Assembly: GCA_963514095.1 (NCBI GenBank)
Contig: OY741276.1
Span: forward strand, 14,210,959 to 14,274,958
Length of the DNA: 64,000 nt
Direction of reading: 5' to 3'
From: Eutrigla gurnardus
Taxonomy: Eukaryota; Chordata; Actinopteri; Perciformes; Triglidae
Shown here: in pieces, positions 28,901 through 41,969 of the stretch
How the letters are laid out: the number at the start of each line of letters is the position of its first letter
Position numbering within the stretch: the stretch's first letter is position 1
Notes under the pieces: generated by a model
What the model was told of the DNA's origin: nothing
Database searches by the model: none
The model's input: only the letters and a program-made list of their open reading frames with translations
Position numbers and translations under genes: made by a program

Positions 28901-29479
28901 ACTACTTATTAACTATCTAAGACAGTGGAGTGTGTGGTCTAATATAATCAGAATACAGAAGTTGTGACAGCCAATACACAGTGACTGATGCATTTTAGAG
29001 TACATTCCTTCCACAAGGTATGATAACGGAAAACCTCGCAGACGTGTCGGTCTTGTGATGAACCCGTTATGTCCTTATCTTGGTTTTAAAACTAAACACT
29101 TGTATATCTCAAGCTGTCATTGTCTTTTTAGAGCAGGGACAGGGGTTGTTTGTGAGGCCTGGTTCACCAGATAATTAGTCATTAACACTGATTCTTCAGA
29201 TATTGTAATGTGCTGATTTCACACTCCTTACATGCACCTATGGACAACTATCATAAACATGAACACTGATATAATGACGTACTGGAAAGAAAGGGTATTT
29301 TGATGGAGGCGTTTTAACAGAGATACAATGTTACCTTGCAGGTCTTACAGTGTCTCTTAAGATGAGTTAGAATATGCGTAAAAGGGGCTGGAGCTGTCCA
29401 TCAAGTCCTCATCTCTGATGCAACAGTTTGATAAGATTGTGGGCTCACCTACCAAGTAGAGGTAGAGGCAAAACCCCGT

Positions 29480-29520
29480 CTTTTATCAGCACACCCATAC
29501 AATTGGTGTGCTGATAAAAG
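29480..29520. repeat. perfect 16-bp inverted repeat (hairpin)
   Basis: The arms CTTTTATCAGCACACC (29480-29495) and its exact reverse complement (29505-29520) enclose a 9-nt loop. The flanks do not extend the pairing. It could be the remnant of a palindromic element or a structured RNA segment; I do not recognise a known miRNA. Confidence 0.85.
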
Positions 29521-32500
29521 AGCCCCAGACGATGGGCAGAGCGATAAGCAGACGGGGAGGTCTGGGGCACTGACTTTCTGCCACAGTACTGCTCTCGTTT
29601 GCCGCATTGTGTTTCCTTGGCCCTCTCGCTTTTCATCAGCCTCTCTGTGCCGGGGCTACACTTAGTATCTTAGGTAACACTGCTTGAGATCAGTATCTCT
29701 CCTCAAAACAAGAAGCCAGGAAGCGTTCCGTCTGTCATTATCACAATTCAGCCAGAGCTGTGGTTTTCCTCTTCGCATCAAATCTATTCATCATGGTTTC
29801 CTTCCCAGGGACCTTGTGTAAGTTTGTTTGTTAAATCTTTCCAGCTGAGGACACTAAAGGAGAGGGAGACCACAGTGTCTGTGAATGAGTATATCTACAT
29901 GTGGTGTAGCACTGTTGAATTCCTGGGGTTGAGCAGCCAATTGACCACATAACACCGTGGCGTGTGTGGGAGTGTGACACAACGAGGAAGAGAGATTACG
30001 GCGGGAAAGGTTCACTGATGTCAAACACCACCGTTTGCATGCATGAGTCAAAGGGCACATCGTCACAGTTGCTCACGAATGGGCGTGTTGGAGCGAAGCA
30101 CCTTGTCTGACAACACTCGGGCACATCTGGAGGTCTCGGCGAAGAGACGAGTTAAAAGAGCAACTTAATTATCTGGCTTGGCTGCCAGAGATGCTCAAAT
30201 GAAAACATTCCCATCTTTTCTTCCCTTCGCTCTTCCTGTCATGGTCTTTCTTCTCCTTGCAGGACACATAGATGTTTGCAATCCATATAAAGGTCTTAAA
30301 ATAAAGAGCGCACAAAAAACACCCTATCATCGGTTGTTAATTGTACTGGGAAGGAACAATCACAAAGAAAGGAAAACCTACTGACCTCAAAAAAATGTAC
30401 AGCAAAACATAAATCAAAGAAAGGAGGCTGCAGATTCCATCATTTCGTAGAAGTCGTTAAGCAGAAAACTGTTTTTTTTTTTAAACATTATGTGCATTAA
30501 TCCCTGTAATCAAATTAAATGGACCACCTGACTCAGTTGTTTCAGATGGTAATCAGTTGAAGTGATCTAAAACATATGAGACTGTTTGGGAAACAAGACA
30601 CAACCCATTTCAACATCTAGGTTTGATTGGCGCAAGAGCACGTTTAAAATAGTGTACGAAATGTTCTTGATATCCCACTATCTGATTTTCCACTATTCCA
30701 TTCTATTCCTCTGCTACAAAAACATAAAGAAAAAAACGCATTCAACCCAATGTTTTCAGCTGTTTTTGTTAACGGTTTACTGTATGGAGCGGCTGAATTG
30801 GGATGCATGTGAAAGGGAGCAGCCTGGGTTGTCTTGTCAACATTCGGTTGACAGAGACGGTGTTATCCTCTTATTCTGACAGAGACTTGAGGCACAAAGG
30901 CTAAAGGAGCGTTAGCCTGAAATCTTCTTTGAACTTTCCATGATTGAAGAACATCCTCAGAGAAATGCCTCATGTTCAGTCAGTGGGATTAGACTGGAAA
31001 AATCACCTTTATACCAGCTGGATATCAATAACCTCACTGGTCCATATATTTGTATACTTATATATGTAGAAATATCAGGTTGTCTACTACTACTACTAGT
31101 TCCAAACTGTTTTGAAAGGAAGGAATGAGTGGGTGAAAAAAAAGGAGTGGAGGCATATTTGTCTAAACAATGTGATCAGTCTATACCAGGAATTGCTAAA
31201 TAAAAACCCTGCACAGAAAAGATATGCTCGTGCGAGACGACAAAACCTTGATCGTGGGTGAGCCAGGTCTATATAAACTTTGTTGGTGAAATTTGAGTAT
31301 CTGTGGTTAAGCAGTCACAAACAAATAACCCTTGTACAAAGTTTGCATGGACTTGTGAATATGAACTAAACGTGTATGCACACCTTCCAGGCTCATTACA
31401 CCCCTGTATCTCCGCTCAAGTGGAAAAACACCCCCATCACGTTCCCCACAGCATCCTCACTCTCTAGATAGTTCCCAGTCAACATCCACCCCTGTCACCT
31501 TTCCTCAAAAAAAATCCTCGAGGAGGTCAACCAAGAGATTAAGACCCTTCAAATGGGGTCACGGAGATCAATGATCAAACAGAGAGGCAGGCACAGCCCC
31601 CATGCCCCCCACTCCTCCCACTTTATTTCAGGAAGCCTGATAATAGAGACAAAAAGGCTGGCTAACTACTTCCCTCCACCATGACCCAACCGCCCTCTTA
31701 ATCTCTGGCACGGTGGCCTCACCTATAGCTGGCACTGTTCCACCAATCACTGATCAGAACATCTCCATTAATTGGGTGTGAGTCTCGGAAATGTGAGTAA
31801 ATACAAGCGTTCTCAAAATGACCAATGACATCGGTAAAAGGATTGGGTGTGGCAAAAGAATGAAACATTTATTGTGATATGCGTTATCCAAATGTGTTTG
31901 AAAATTACGAAAAAGTGATGTATTTCATCCCCCCTGCTGTGTGAGTGTTCTCTGATTTCAATTGTGAAGGAAGGGGGCACACATGAATTGGTCAAATGAG
32001 ACTTCTTGCATGGCAAAAACACTTTGTTGGTTGTGGGTTTTCCATCACCGAGTGAGCCACATTCCTGCGGACCACAGGAGAACAAAAACTGGCTGCGGAG
32101 AGCTCCGCTCAGCTGTGGGGTTGGTGAGGTTGTTCCCTCCAGAAAACAGCCCTCCCAATATGTTATACGTTTTCGCAAGCTGAGGTAGGTTGTATGGGAG
32201 ATGAATGAATGTTGAAAAAATCTTACACAAACAAAAAAACGGGAGTGGGCTGGGGATTTGAAATTTGAAATATCTTGTCTCTAGTGTTTTTTAAATCAAT
32301 GGGAATGATATTGGTCTCACACTGTAGTTTTGCTAAAGAGGTGAGAACGTGAACGTTTATCAAGACGTCTTCTTTTCTATAAGTGCAATATGAAGGAGCT
32401 TAAAAAACAAAACAAGCAATGTCGTCAAAAAGAATACTTTACACTGTGACCTTTCAAATCCTAATATAGACATGTTTTTAATTGTTTGTCTCCTTTGATA

Positions 32501-32788
32501 GCTGCAATCCCTCCAAAGTCTTTGACTGAAATAAAAATGATTACTTATGAAAATGTCAATAAGATTGTAGGTGCAGAGTTAAGATACACATAATGAGTAG
32601 AAATGAGAAAACGCCTCCTAATAAGAAACAAATGTGAAAGTGTGAATGAAGGGTTAAACCCAAGGCAACTGGCCAACGGTGACTTCATCTATGCAGTGCA
32701 GATGCAAAGTCTCACTTCACCACTCGTCAGATGGCATTTCAAGATGTGTGTAATGCTTTCTCTCACTGTCTATCACCCCTCCTCAACA

Positions 32789-32817
32789 TGTATGTGTGCG
32801 TGTGTGTGTGTATGTGT
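32789..32817. repeat. imperfect (TG)n
   Basis: A short TG tract with CG and TA interruptions. Confidence 0.75.
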
Positions 32818-35074
32818 CCCTCTGAAACATTCAAGACATACTCTGCATGTAAGTGTTACAACGCAGAATATAGATGCAGACCTGCTGAAGTGAATGTAAA
32901 CGGCCACAATACCCGGCAACAGCAGATTTACACTCCTCCATCAGCATAATCAAAACCCGTGTAGACAGTCGCCAACTATACAAAACGATTGTATCAAATG
33001 AGATCTGATAACGTAATCAGCTTTATGGGCGAAAGAAAAAGGCTTGTGGAAAGGGAAGTTTACAGTACAACTCAACCTCGAGTGTTTTTTTCATTGACCT
33101 ACTGTAGAAAAAAGAAAAGAAAAAGGCTTGTTTATGCAGACAAATTAGATGTTCTTGGAGTGGCTTGTGACTGTGTCAATAGCTGTCAACAGCAGGCAAG
33201 AGAAAATATTCCTTTTTTGTGAAAAAATTATTATTTCTAGGATGATCGGAAGGCAGAAAAAACATGGAACATAAAAACAAATGATGTCTGCGTCAATGTG
33301 CCCGCATGTGTCTGAGTGCATGTGTGTGTCTGCATGTCTTTCCGTGTCAAAACACAGCAAATTGATGATTAATGATTGTGCGCATGTTGGTTGGTGAGGA
33401 GGTGAAAACCTGTCTCCGCTCTGACTCTCGGTACCGTCGTCTTGATTTTTCCAGGATATTGAGAGCTGGAACCATGTTTAAAAAAAACAAGTCAACAATT
33501 AACACCAACCAATCAGTAATTCCCTTTATTCTTATCGCCGGTGCGGCAGATGAGATCTTCCGCCAGTGCATGACGCATGTGAGTGGCTGCTTGTTCTTTG
33601 CGGTGGAATTCTGTCACAATGCATAAGCAACATCACATTCAGCTTTGGTACACTGGAAACAGATGTGCTACAATTCATACCAGGCACTGTTTTCCCCACA
33701 ATGGACTAGAGCATAAAGGGACTGGACCTACTTGAGTTTGAGGGAGAGAGACAGAGAGGGATTAAGAGTGTGAAAGAGAAAGAAGAGAGAATGAAAGGGA
33801 AAGCATGAGAGGTCCCTTTTCCCGACCACAATGTTTAAATGCTTCTGTCTTCAATCTCGGAGGGGAGCCGTCGTCATTGTTCTCATGGATAGATTTTGCG
33901 GCCTCGCCCTTTCCCCCCCTGCTTACAGTATTTTTTTTGTTATCTCCATCTTTTATGTATTCTCTCCAAATTTCCACGTAACTTCTAGCGCTTTTCACTT
34001 TCTCCCCTTCTCCGTGAGTCACTCCAGTGCTCCATTGTTTTTTTGCACCCTTCATCAGTTTCTATCTCTTCCTCAGATAACACAACGCCTACCGAGCCCC
34101 AAAAAAGGGACCTCTACCTCTGCGTACTAACACTGACAGCATTTTCTAAAACAAGAGCTCCTCGTGGACGCAGTCCATTAGGCCCATCCATCCAAACAGA
34201 CCTGCTTTGTTGAGGTGTTATATCAACAGTGTGCCCTCCCCTCCGCTCCTCCACCAGCTTCCTTGGGCCCCCCAACGGCAGGAGATTGATGTCAACAAGG
34301 AATTTTGTCCCACATTTACTTCTACCTCCTCCAGACCCTCCCTGCTCCTGAAAAACACTTGCAATAGCACAGAGGGCCCCAGTGAGGCCTTAACAGGCCC
34401 GCTGAGCTGTATCACCCCGCCGTCACCTTCTCTCACCCCTCGCTCCAGCGGTGCCAGAAACACCCCGAGTCACAAACGTGACGCCGTAAACAAGGACTGC
34501 CCCAGAAAACAGCGCTAGCAAACGCAAGCATGTGTGTGTGTTAAGGAAATGAGCCACCTTGTTCTGTCAACAGAGCGGTCGCTGTGAGAATAAGGCCAAC
34601 GCGGGGACGTCATTTGTGTACAGTGTCATCGCCAGAAGAGCTGCCAATAGAATTCAGACCAACTAAATTTGGGCTTGTTTCAGGGGTGGTGCTTGTTAAT
34701 CACAAGAAGCAAGAACCTGGAACGCAGCTGCTGTCTTCTGAGGTTTACAGAGTTCAGATGGAGAACATCAGCGGTCTGCAGCAGGACGTTTGAATTCATG
34801 TACATGTTTCAATAAAACGCTGCAGTATTATATAATGGAAATAATCTGTGGGGCCTGCTAGAATTTTGCAATCTTCTCGACAGACTTCCATTCCGGGTTG
34901 TAACATTGTAAGCCATATTTTGTCCAGGGCAATGGATATATTCAACATCAGTGGAGACTGAGGCTTGAGGTTTCAGATTTTAAAGAATACAACACATTTT
35001 ATGAAGGAAAAATATTTTAAAAAAATATATAATTCATATATCGATATATTGTGCCTGAAAATATTGCTGTTAAG

Positions 35075-35076
<2 letters not shown>

Positions 35077-35125
<49 letters not shown>
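35077..35125. repeat. (AT)n microsatellite
   Basis: About 49 bp of pure AT in a very AT-rich neighbourhood. It is self-complementary and can extrude as a cruciform. Confidence 0.95.
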
Positions 35126-35129
<4 letters not shown>

Positions 35130-37179
35130 ATTCTCAAATAACACTGATTGTGTTTGCAAGGTGCTTAGAAGTTTGAATGTAAGAAGTCAATTCCTCTTTT
35201 TGGCTGCATTTCTTTTTTGGGATGGGTACAACATATCAGCCCAGAAAAAATATCAAACTCTTGCGTTCTTGTGGTCACATTTAAGGGCAATCTAGGTTTA
35301 ATGTCAGCACGCCTGAATAAATCCATTTTGTCAACATATGTTTGAACAAAACAAAGAGGTTGAAGACCATTCTAAATGTCAGAGGGTCTTCATGAAACCA
35401 TGGTCCCAAGCGAAGAATCCTTGAGTCGGGGGGCTTGAAGGAGAACACTGTGGCAAGACCTGCAGCATTATATCCATGCATCACATGTGGTATATACAAA
35501 ACCTTACGCATGACTTCTTGTTTTAATTTAGAGTGACCTGTCTAATAAACATTTAGACTTGCTTAAATCGTTTAAACATTTCAAAGGGATTACTTAGGAT
35601 GTAAGCAGTCTGAGTTTTCCGGAGCAAATTGTTATGGTGGATCAAAGGTTATGACTCTAGTTGAAAAGGTTATTTTCAAAGTGTTACGGATTACATTCAT
35701 CTTAAACATTATTACAACCTTTACTCAGGGAAGAAAATTGGATTGTATCCATTACCTTCATTTTGCTAATGTAGTTAGCTAAACTGTTTTCTTTCAGATG
35801 ACAGCCTTCATATCTGCAGAATATAAAGTCCAACCAATATAAAGAGATGATCTCTTCTATTTTGCAATGCACTTTTATCAGAATTACTTCTTCAATTGAC
35901 TTACTTATTGCAGATAAACTGATTATGGTTGAGAAACATGAAAAAACATTAGCCTTCTGTCAAATCTACAGCATCTGTGCCATGTTACTCTTCTAACCTG
36001 GTGCTGACCTAATGAGTGTAAAGCTTCTCTGAAGCAAAGGTTTCAGTGAAGTAGCTCCACTGGCCCAAAACATCTCAAAGCAATGTGCACTGACCCTTAG
36101 TAGGACTTGTTTACTTAGTAAAAAGCTAATGGAAATTCTAATAAATAATAAAAACATACATAACATACCGGTGTCTTATAAGAGACCTTTAAAGGACATA
36201 TGTGCAGGTAACGGACAAGGTTGTATGATGTAGCCACTTTGTCTGGTATTGATGTGGAAGTGAGGACAAGCTTGAAAATGTGAAAATAGATTAAATCAAC
36301 CCTGCTAAGGTAATTTCCTGGGATCTAAAAACATGTAATAAAAAAATGAATGAATAAAAATAAAAAATGTTTCTGGTAATAGAAAAAAAACACCACTTAT
36401 GCTTCATTGTACATTTTAAACTATTTAATGTAGGGATGCATAAATATGCCATAAATATATCCTTACCATTGGGTAACTCAGTTAAAGCAGCTACGCAACA
36501 AATACATCAGAGAGGCAATTCATGGTACAAGCACACATGCACCAGGTAACCTAAATAAATGACTGCTCGTGCATGTGAAAAGTGTTTTCAGAAGTGCAGC
36601 TGGACACACTGTACATAATTCGACACTTCCTCGGGTTCACTCAGAGGTCTTGCTGCGATGCTCCCAACAAGCCAGAGGATGATAAAATCGAGGAAATAGG
36701 AAGTGGCATATCTTTAATTGTGCTTTTACCCTCAGCTGAGGAGACACGCTGCACTTAAACTGGACCACAAAGGCCAGTGCTAAGAGTGGTTTGCCACCTG
36801 TTCCTGACATGTACCTTGGTACTTTTAGTGTAACTTTCATTTAATATTAAGCAACTCTGCTCTATAGTAGAGCATTTTGACAACCTTTATCAATAAGTAA
36901 TGTGAAGACATAAATATTCCCAAACTTCCTGAAGACTAACTGTACACAAGTTAGGGGCCTAAGGAACAATGTATCTTACCAGTTGGCACAGCAAGACCCT
37001 CAACGGTGGATTGAGCATTACAATTAAAAGCAAATCTTAATTTACAATTGATCCTTTGCTTAGCCCCGCCACCTGCTGCTAGTCCGTCAAACTGTGGGAG
37101 CTACCATGGTGCATACACTGTCACCGACTAAACTCACTGATTGAATATTGTCTATTTTTTGGGAAAACAAAGTGATTAC

Positions 37180-37280
37180 AGATAGAAGACAGAAGGGTCT
37201 ACGTTATGCATTTGAAGGATATATGGATGTCAAAGAGATCCAGCAAGTAAAACAGGTAAAAAAGGTAAAGATTAAAGCCT
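37180..37280 (+). repeat. dispersed repeat, copy B
   Basis: Homologous by eye to 13455-13568 in the same orientation. The repeat may extend on one or both sides, but only this core is shared clearly with the other copy. Confidence 0.6.
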
Positions 37281-39458
37281 AGAGATCACAGTGGTAAAGT
37301 AAACCACCACATCATCTGGTGATAGAAACACAAAACAAGAATATCATGTGCTAATGCCCTCTGCTAATGTTAGCTCCACCTTTTTTAAGCAGAAAGATGC
37401 ATTTTAGAAATTTAAATCTTCTTCTAACCTCTCCAGATAAGACAAAATCTACAAAAAGAGAATATTAGTAATGAGGTATGTGATTGCACGTGATGGCATG
37501 CGAACAGTGGAGTCGAATGCTTTGAAAACTTGTACAGCATAATACATTAATACAATAAAGATAGTATTACAATTTGGGGGATTCTGCAGAAGACTTATGT
37601 GTAATATAACGCATATATTCGTGTCCGTGTTCTCCCTGTTATGAAAAAAAAACGTTACTTAAAAAAATGAAATATTCACAGGGTGCTATAGGGGCCACTG
37701 ACGCAGAAACGTATATCATCACAGCACTCCATGGAAACACACGAAGCCACTCTGGGCTAATCGAAGCCATCCTATGTACCTTTAAGCACCACTTTGCATG
37801 AATAAGTACCTGTTAATGAGTTGGTTGTTTGATCTTTAAGAGTCTATCCCTGGTTTTCATTTGCATCAGCATGCTGTATAATTCATGTTTATTTCACTCT
37901 CAATAAATGTTGCCAACATACAAAGTCTCATAACAGAGGTGACAGCTCCTCTTAGTGAAGCGATCGCATGGGAACCTGCAGAGAACTGAAAATAAACTCC
38001 AGGAAGAGACCCCTGTGGATGTTGAGCAAATGTTTGCTTATCATATGGAGGATTTGCCCTCTTGCACTCTCCAGTGGTTGACTGGGCTTACTATTTCCAC
38101 TCCTTTTTCAATTATATTTTTAACAGTGTGACATACGATATGGCCTGAAGCCAGACATTAATCAGAACCAGCAAGGCTTATGACTGCATTCGTGAGCTTG
38201 ACATACAGTAGAGAGGCAAAGAAACAAGGTTTAAGAGAAGAGGAGGAGTCAACGATTTCTTTCATAGTTGGTCTAAAATTTAGTTTGGTTTCAGCAGAGA
38301 TTACTCATGAGACTCCAAACACTTAGCTCCTTCAGTGACACAGCCATGAGTCAGATGATGCACACACCAGCATGGTACACTCACAATGACCATGTCATTT
38401 AAAACACAAATGTATTACAAAGAATACAAATTCATTCGAAAACCATTAAAAAAAATCAGACTATCTTTTGTATCCGCAATCCACCCAAGACACCAGGCAA
38501 AAGTGAATGATTGGATCCATTAAAGATGTCTTTCACCACTGACAGCATATATCAAAGTTAAGACTTCAAATCACCAGCTTGTCACAAATAAGCAAAATGT
38601 GATAATTGAAATGTGGAGGTAACCGTTATGTGTAGGAAATAGAAATGAGCAATTACAATTGAAAATAAGAAATGCCTACAATCTGCATGCATGGATTTGA
38701 TTTAATGTGTTAAATGTGACAGTATGGTTGACAGAAAGAGTGCATGCTGCAGACAAATAAATACAAAAATAGCTACACGGATGAGGCGTGGACGTCCACG
38801 TGCCACGTGTTACGCCGAAAGTAGACATGGTATGAAAATATCAGTTTCCTGTGCCACATCTGATCAACTCGGTTTATGTAAGTCACTCATTATGAACTGA
38901 AATGACCCTCCCAGTGTGTCCCCAAAAAAGAAGGCCTTTAGGCAACATAAGCCAGTCTCACGTGTCATTGGTGTTTGCAAACAGTTCAGAAAAGTCAATA
39001 CTTCCAGAGACTGATGCAATGATGGGTCACATATGGCAGAGGACACATCACGCTAGGACCGGTGGGCAAGTGTGGGCCGCTGACAGACTGGATTAATTGT
39101 CTGCGTTATGAGGGCCAACAAAGAGACCAGGCAGCAGTTTCCATTTAAAATATCAATGAGATTAGTGGCTTTGTGTGACTCTAGCAACTTGCGCTCAAGT
39201 GCAACCGACCCATACTAGTTAGTTAAACTAAGCGACAATGACTCAGGTGGAGTCCGAGGCTTTCCTCAAATGCCTTCAGTGGGTCACAAACAGAATAAGG
39301 CACAGAAGTTTTCCCTGCATCCTTTCCCATGCAGATTTCACATCACTGAACAGCTGCAACACCGGTGGTCTATACTAGGAAACGCAGATGGTCCTCTCCA
39401 GAGGCATCCATCTTTGTTATCCTTCAGAAACATTAAATAGGCCTGTGCAGATGATGCA

Positions 39459-39511
39459 TGCGTGTGTGTGTATATGTTTTGCGTGTGTGTGCACAAGAAA
39501 GTGAGGCCCTG

Positions 39512-39588
<77 letters not shown>
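39459..39588. repeat. (TG)n then (GA)n compound microsatellite
   Basis: An interrupted TG block (39459-39491) is followed 20 bp later by a GA tract (39512-39588), almost pure over about 75 bp. The GA tract gives the RE/LS low-complexity frames on the two strands, which are not genes. Confidence 0.95.
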
Positions 39589-39589
<1 letters not shown>

Positions 39590-40112
39590 AGACTACCCTG
39601 CTGTATTTCATTCCTGCCTCCACAAGCAATGATTAATTCTGTCCTGTTCTGTCCTGAGGGGAGGCGGTGACATGACCTACTACTTCATGACTACTACATG
39701 ACATTTCTGATATATTCTAACTATTACATCCTGTCTGCTGGTGGAGTGGCAAACTATTATTTTTGAGACAAAAGAGGGAAAAATGTACTAGAATAAAAGA
39801 GGTGTAATCATCCGTTTCTGTGTCGGTTGCTTCTGGTAATATCCTGGCAAATCCTGTCCGAAACAATACAGAGTCGAAAACACAACTCAATCAAAAGAAA
39901 GATGAATGAAACTGGAGTGAGGAGTTAATTCAGAGCCGTCAGGCTAATTGTCAAATGACATGAACTGACTTACTGAAAACAAAGCTATGCTAGTTATGAA
40001 TCATATCTTGAGGTTTGAAATGACAAAAGGTTGACCTGCCAAACAGCAAATGAAAACAGAGTCTAAAAATCCAATAAGGAGGAATATACAGGCAAACAAA
40101 GAAAATGTGTGT

Positions 40113-40160
40113 GTGTTTGTCTGTGTTCCAGAGCTCAAAATCTGGAACACAGACACACAG
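40113..40160. repeat. 20-bp inverted repeat (hairpin)
   Basis: The arms at 40113-40132 and 40141-40160 contain the perfect 12-mer CTGTGTTCCAGA and its complement, and extend with about one mismatch into TG/CA sequence. The loop is 8 nt. It sits beside the 3' end of the LINE fragment at 40262-40880. Confidence 0.75.
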
Positions 40161-40261
40161 CAAGCATCTTGGAAGCACGTCCTGTAATCAAATTAATCTT
40201 TAATAGAGTCCAGAAACAAATAATGACAATAAACAAAGTCATACATTTTAGAGACAGATAG

Positions 40262-40880
40262 ATCCATATCACGGTGGCAGGCGGCATCTTCGCCCCCAGA
40301 TTGTCAACCAGATGCTGAGGCATTCCCAGACCAGGGACCCCCCCCCCATATCCTTATTCTTACGTGATTCGTCCTATGTCTACAGTTCAGTAGGTTGAAG
40401 TTGCAAGATTTAGAAGGTAGATGAGATGCCACAACATTGAAGAGGCGTATGAACCAAGACAGTCCAGCAACATTAAGTGCCTTTTGAATCCCACAATGAC
40501 TGTCTTCCATCCCTGGCACCTTACCTCGGAAGATTATCTGTAACCTCCACCAACAATTTCACAATTTTGCCTCCTACACCGAGGGCGCGTCTGTTCAGTT
40601 CAGAAGTTACTCAAGAGTTCCTTCCACACCATCCGGTAACATCACCAGTTAAGGTCAAGAAACTGTGTCATCCCAAACCAAAAATCGGTCTTCATGAACT
40701 CCCCAAACTCCTTCCAAGATTTTACTTCTGTGAAAACAGGAGCTGCAATCCTTCTGGACTCCACATACTTGTCATTCAAATGCCTGAAAGCTTTTCCTTT
40801 TCAACTCGAGAGCCTCCCTCAAATGTGGATTCCACTAACATGTAATCAGGCCGTGACAGGCACAGAAGACCCTCCTGCCA
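40262..40880 (-). mobile_element. LINE fragment, RTE/Rex3-like, 5'-truncated and internally deleted
   Basis: On the minus strand, the frame ending at 40304 reads ...KALNVAGLSWFIRLFNVVA. This resembles the reverse-transcriptase segment 'KALDVVGLSWLTRLCN' common to fish RTE/Rex3-type LINEs (from memory). Upstream bases also follow the family ('GGGAGTTCATGAAG', then 'GTGTGGAAGGAAC'). About 100 bp further on, CTGGTCTGGGAATGCCTCAG matches the family's 3' end ('CTGGCCTGGGAACGCCTCGG'). So the RT core is joined to the tail with the rest of the RT domain deleted. Frameshifts abound. It could extend to about 41170. It is dead and lies in the sense orientation of arl15. Confidence 0.65.
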
Positions 40881-41286
40881 CAAGTCCTACATGACATATC
40901 ACCAAAGATTTTTTTGAACATGGCAGGTAGGTGGATATCGTAAACCCCCAAGAGATGTGAAAATAAGTCTTCCAGATGTGAGAGGGGCAGGCACGCCGTG
41001 ACCTACACCTTGGCCCGCCACCCACTTAGCATGCATAAGACCCCTATACCTAAACTTTGAAGTGGTACGGGCGAGCCACAAGGGACAAGCCTGCAAAGTC
41101 CTGTCTGAGGCATGGCTGGAGGAAAAGGCCATGGTTTCCCTTTTCAGGATGATGTTTTCTTTTCCCAAAACATCAATTTATAGAGATCTCCTGTTTGCTC
41201 TTAGTTGGCCCTTCAATTTGCCTTGAGAGACCTGACCAGTGGTGCTATCTGAACCACTCCCTTGTTCCCACACTCCTACACACCTA

Positions 41287-41414
<128 letters not shown>

Positions 41415-41680
41415 AATAAGTCTGTTATTAAATTATGAGGCTAAAAGTCTTTATGATGTATATTGTAGTTGTTGTTGTTGTAATTGTAGAGCCCAGGTCT
41501 TAAACCACCCCTTTTGGCTCTTTAACAATCGGAGCAGTGCAAATGAGAAAAGCCATCCATATTTCCATACTGTTGATGTCTGAATGTGTACTTAATAAAT
41601 AAATGCAAAACTGCCTTTTCTGATTGAGACATACATGTAAAGTTTTTCTGAAGAAGCTGATCGCTGATGTTATTTGCAAC

Positions 41681-41696
41681 GGAACGGAACGGAACT
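41681..41696. repeat. (GGAAC)3 pentanucleotide repeat
   Basis: A short tandem ACGGA/GGAAC repeat within intron 4, about 65 bp from the exon 4 donor. Confidence 0.7.
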
Positions 41697-41760
41697 TCAT
41701 TGCTGTTCGAGCACAGAATGGAATAAATTAACAATAGCTAAGCAGGCTACAGTATGCTAC

Positions 41761-41969
41761 CTGGTTTGGTGTCCTTGCGGCAGGCTTGTCCTGGTGGTTG
41801 GCGAGGATGAGGAAAGGCAGTGTGCACAGCTGCGGGTGCTGCAGGGCTGAGTGGAGCTCGTTACGTGCTGCCTCGAGGTCCTCGTCCGATGAGGCACTGT
41901 CCAATACGAAGACTACACCCTGTGACCCCTGGTAGTAACGACTCCAATATTTCTTGATGTTGTCGGCTC
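41761..41969 (-). CDS. arl15: arl15 coding exon 4 (switch II to guanine-specificity motif)
   Basis: This 209-nt exon completes Gly85 and encodes residues 86-154. It opens ADNIKKYWSRYYQGSQG, the switch II helix region with Ala86 in place of the catalytic ARF glutamine. It continues with VVFVLDSASSDEDLEAARNE, and then LANHQDKPAA, the ARL15 version of the NKxD guanine-recognition motif (Asn142, Asp145). It ends TPNQ. The acceptor is ATCTGTCTACAG, with a rather weak pyrimidine tract. The donor reads CAG|GTAGCA, which departs from GTRAGT at intron positions 4-6. Phase 1 in and phase 0 out match the neighbouring exons. This is the best-conserved exon of the gene by eye. Confidence 0.97.

Noticed and set aside
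40477..40845. 122-residue plus-strand open frame
   Set aside because: It is antisense to the LINE fragment, which explains this stretch better.
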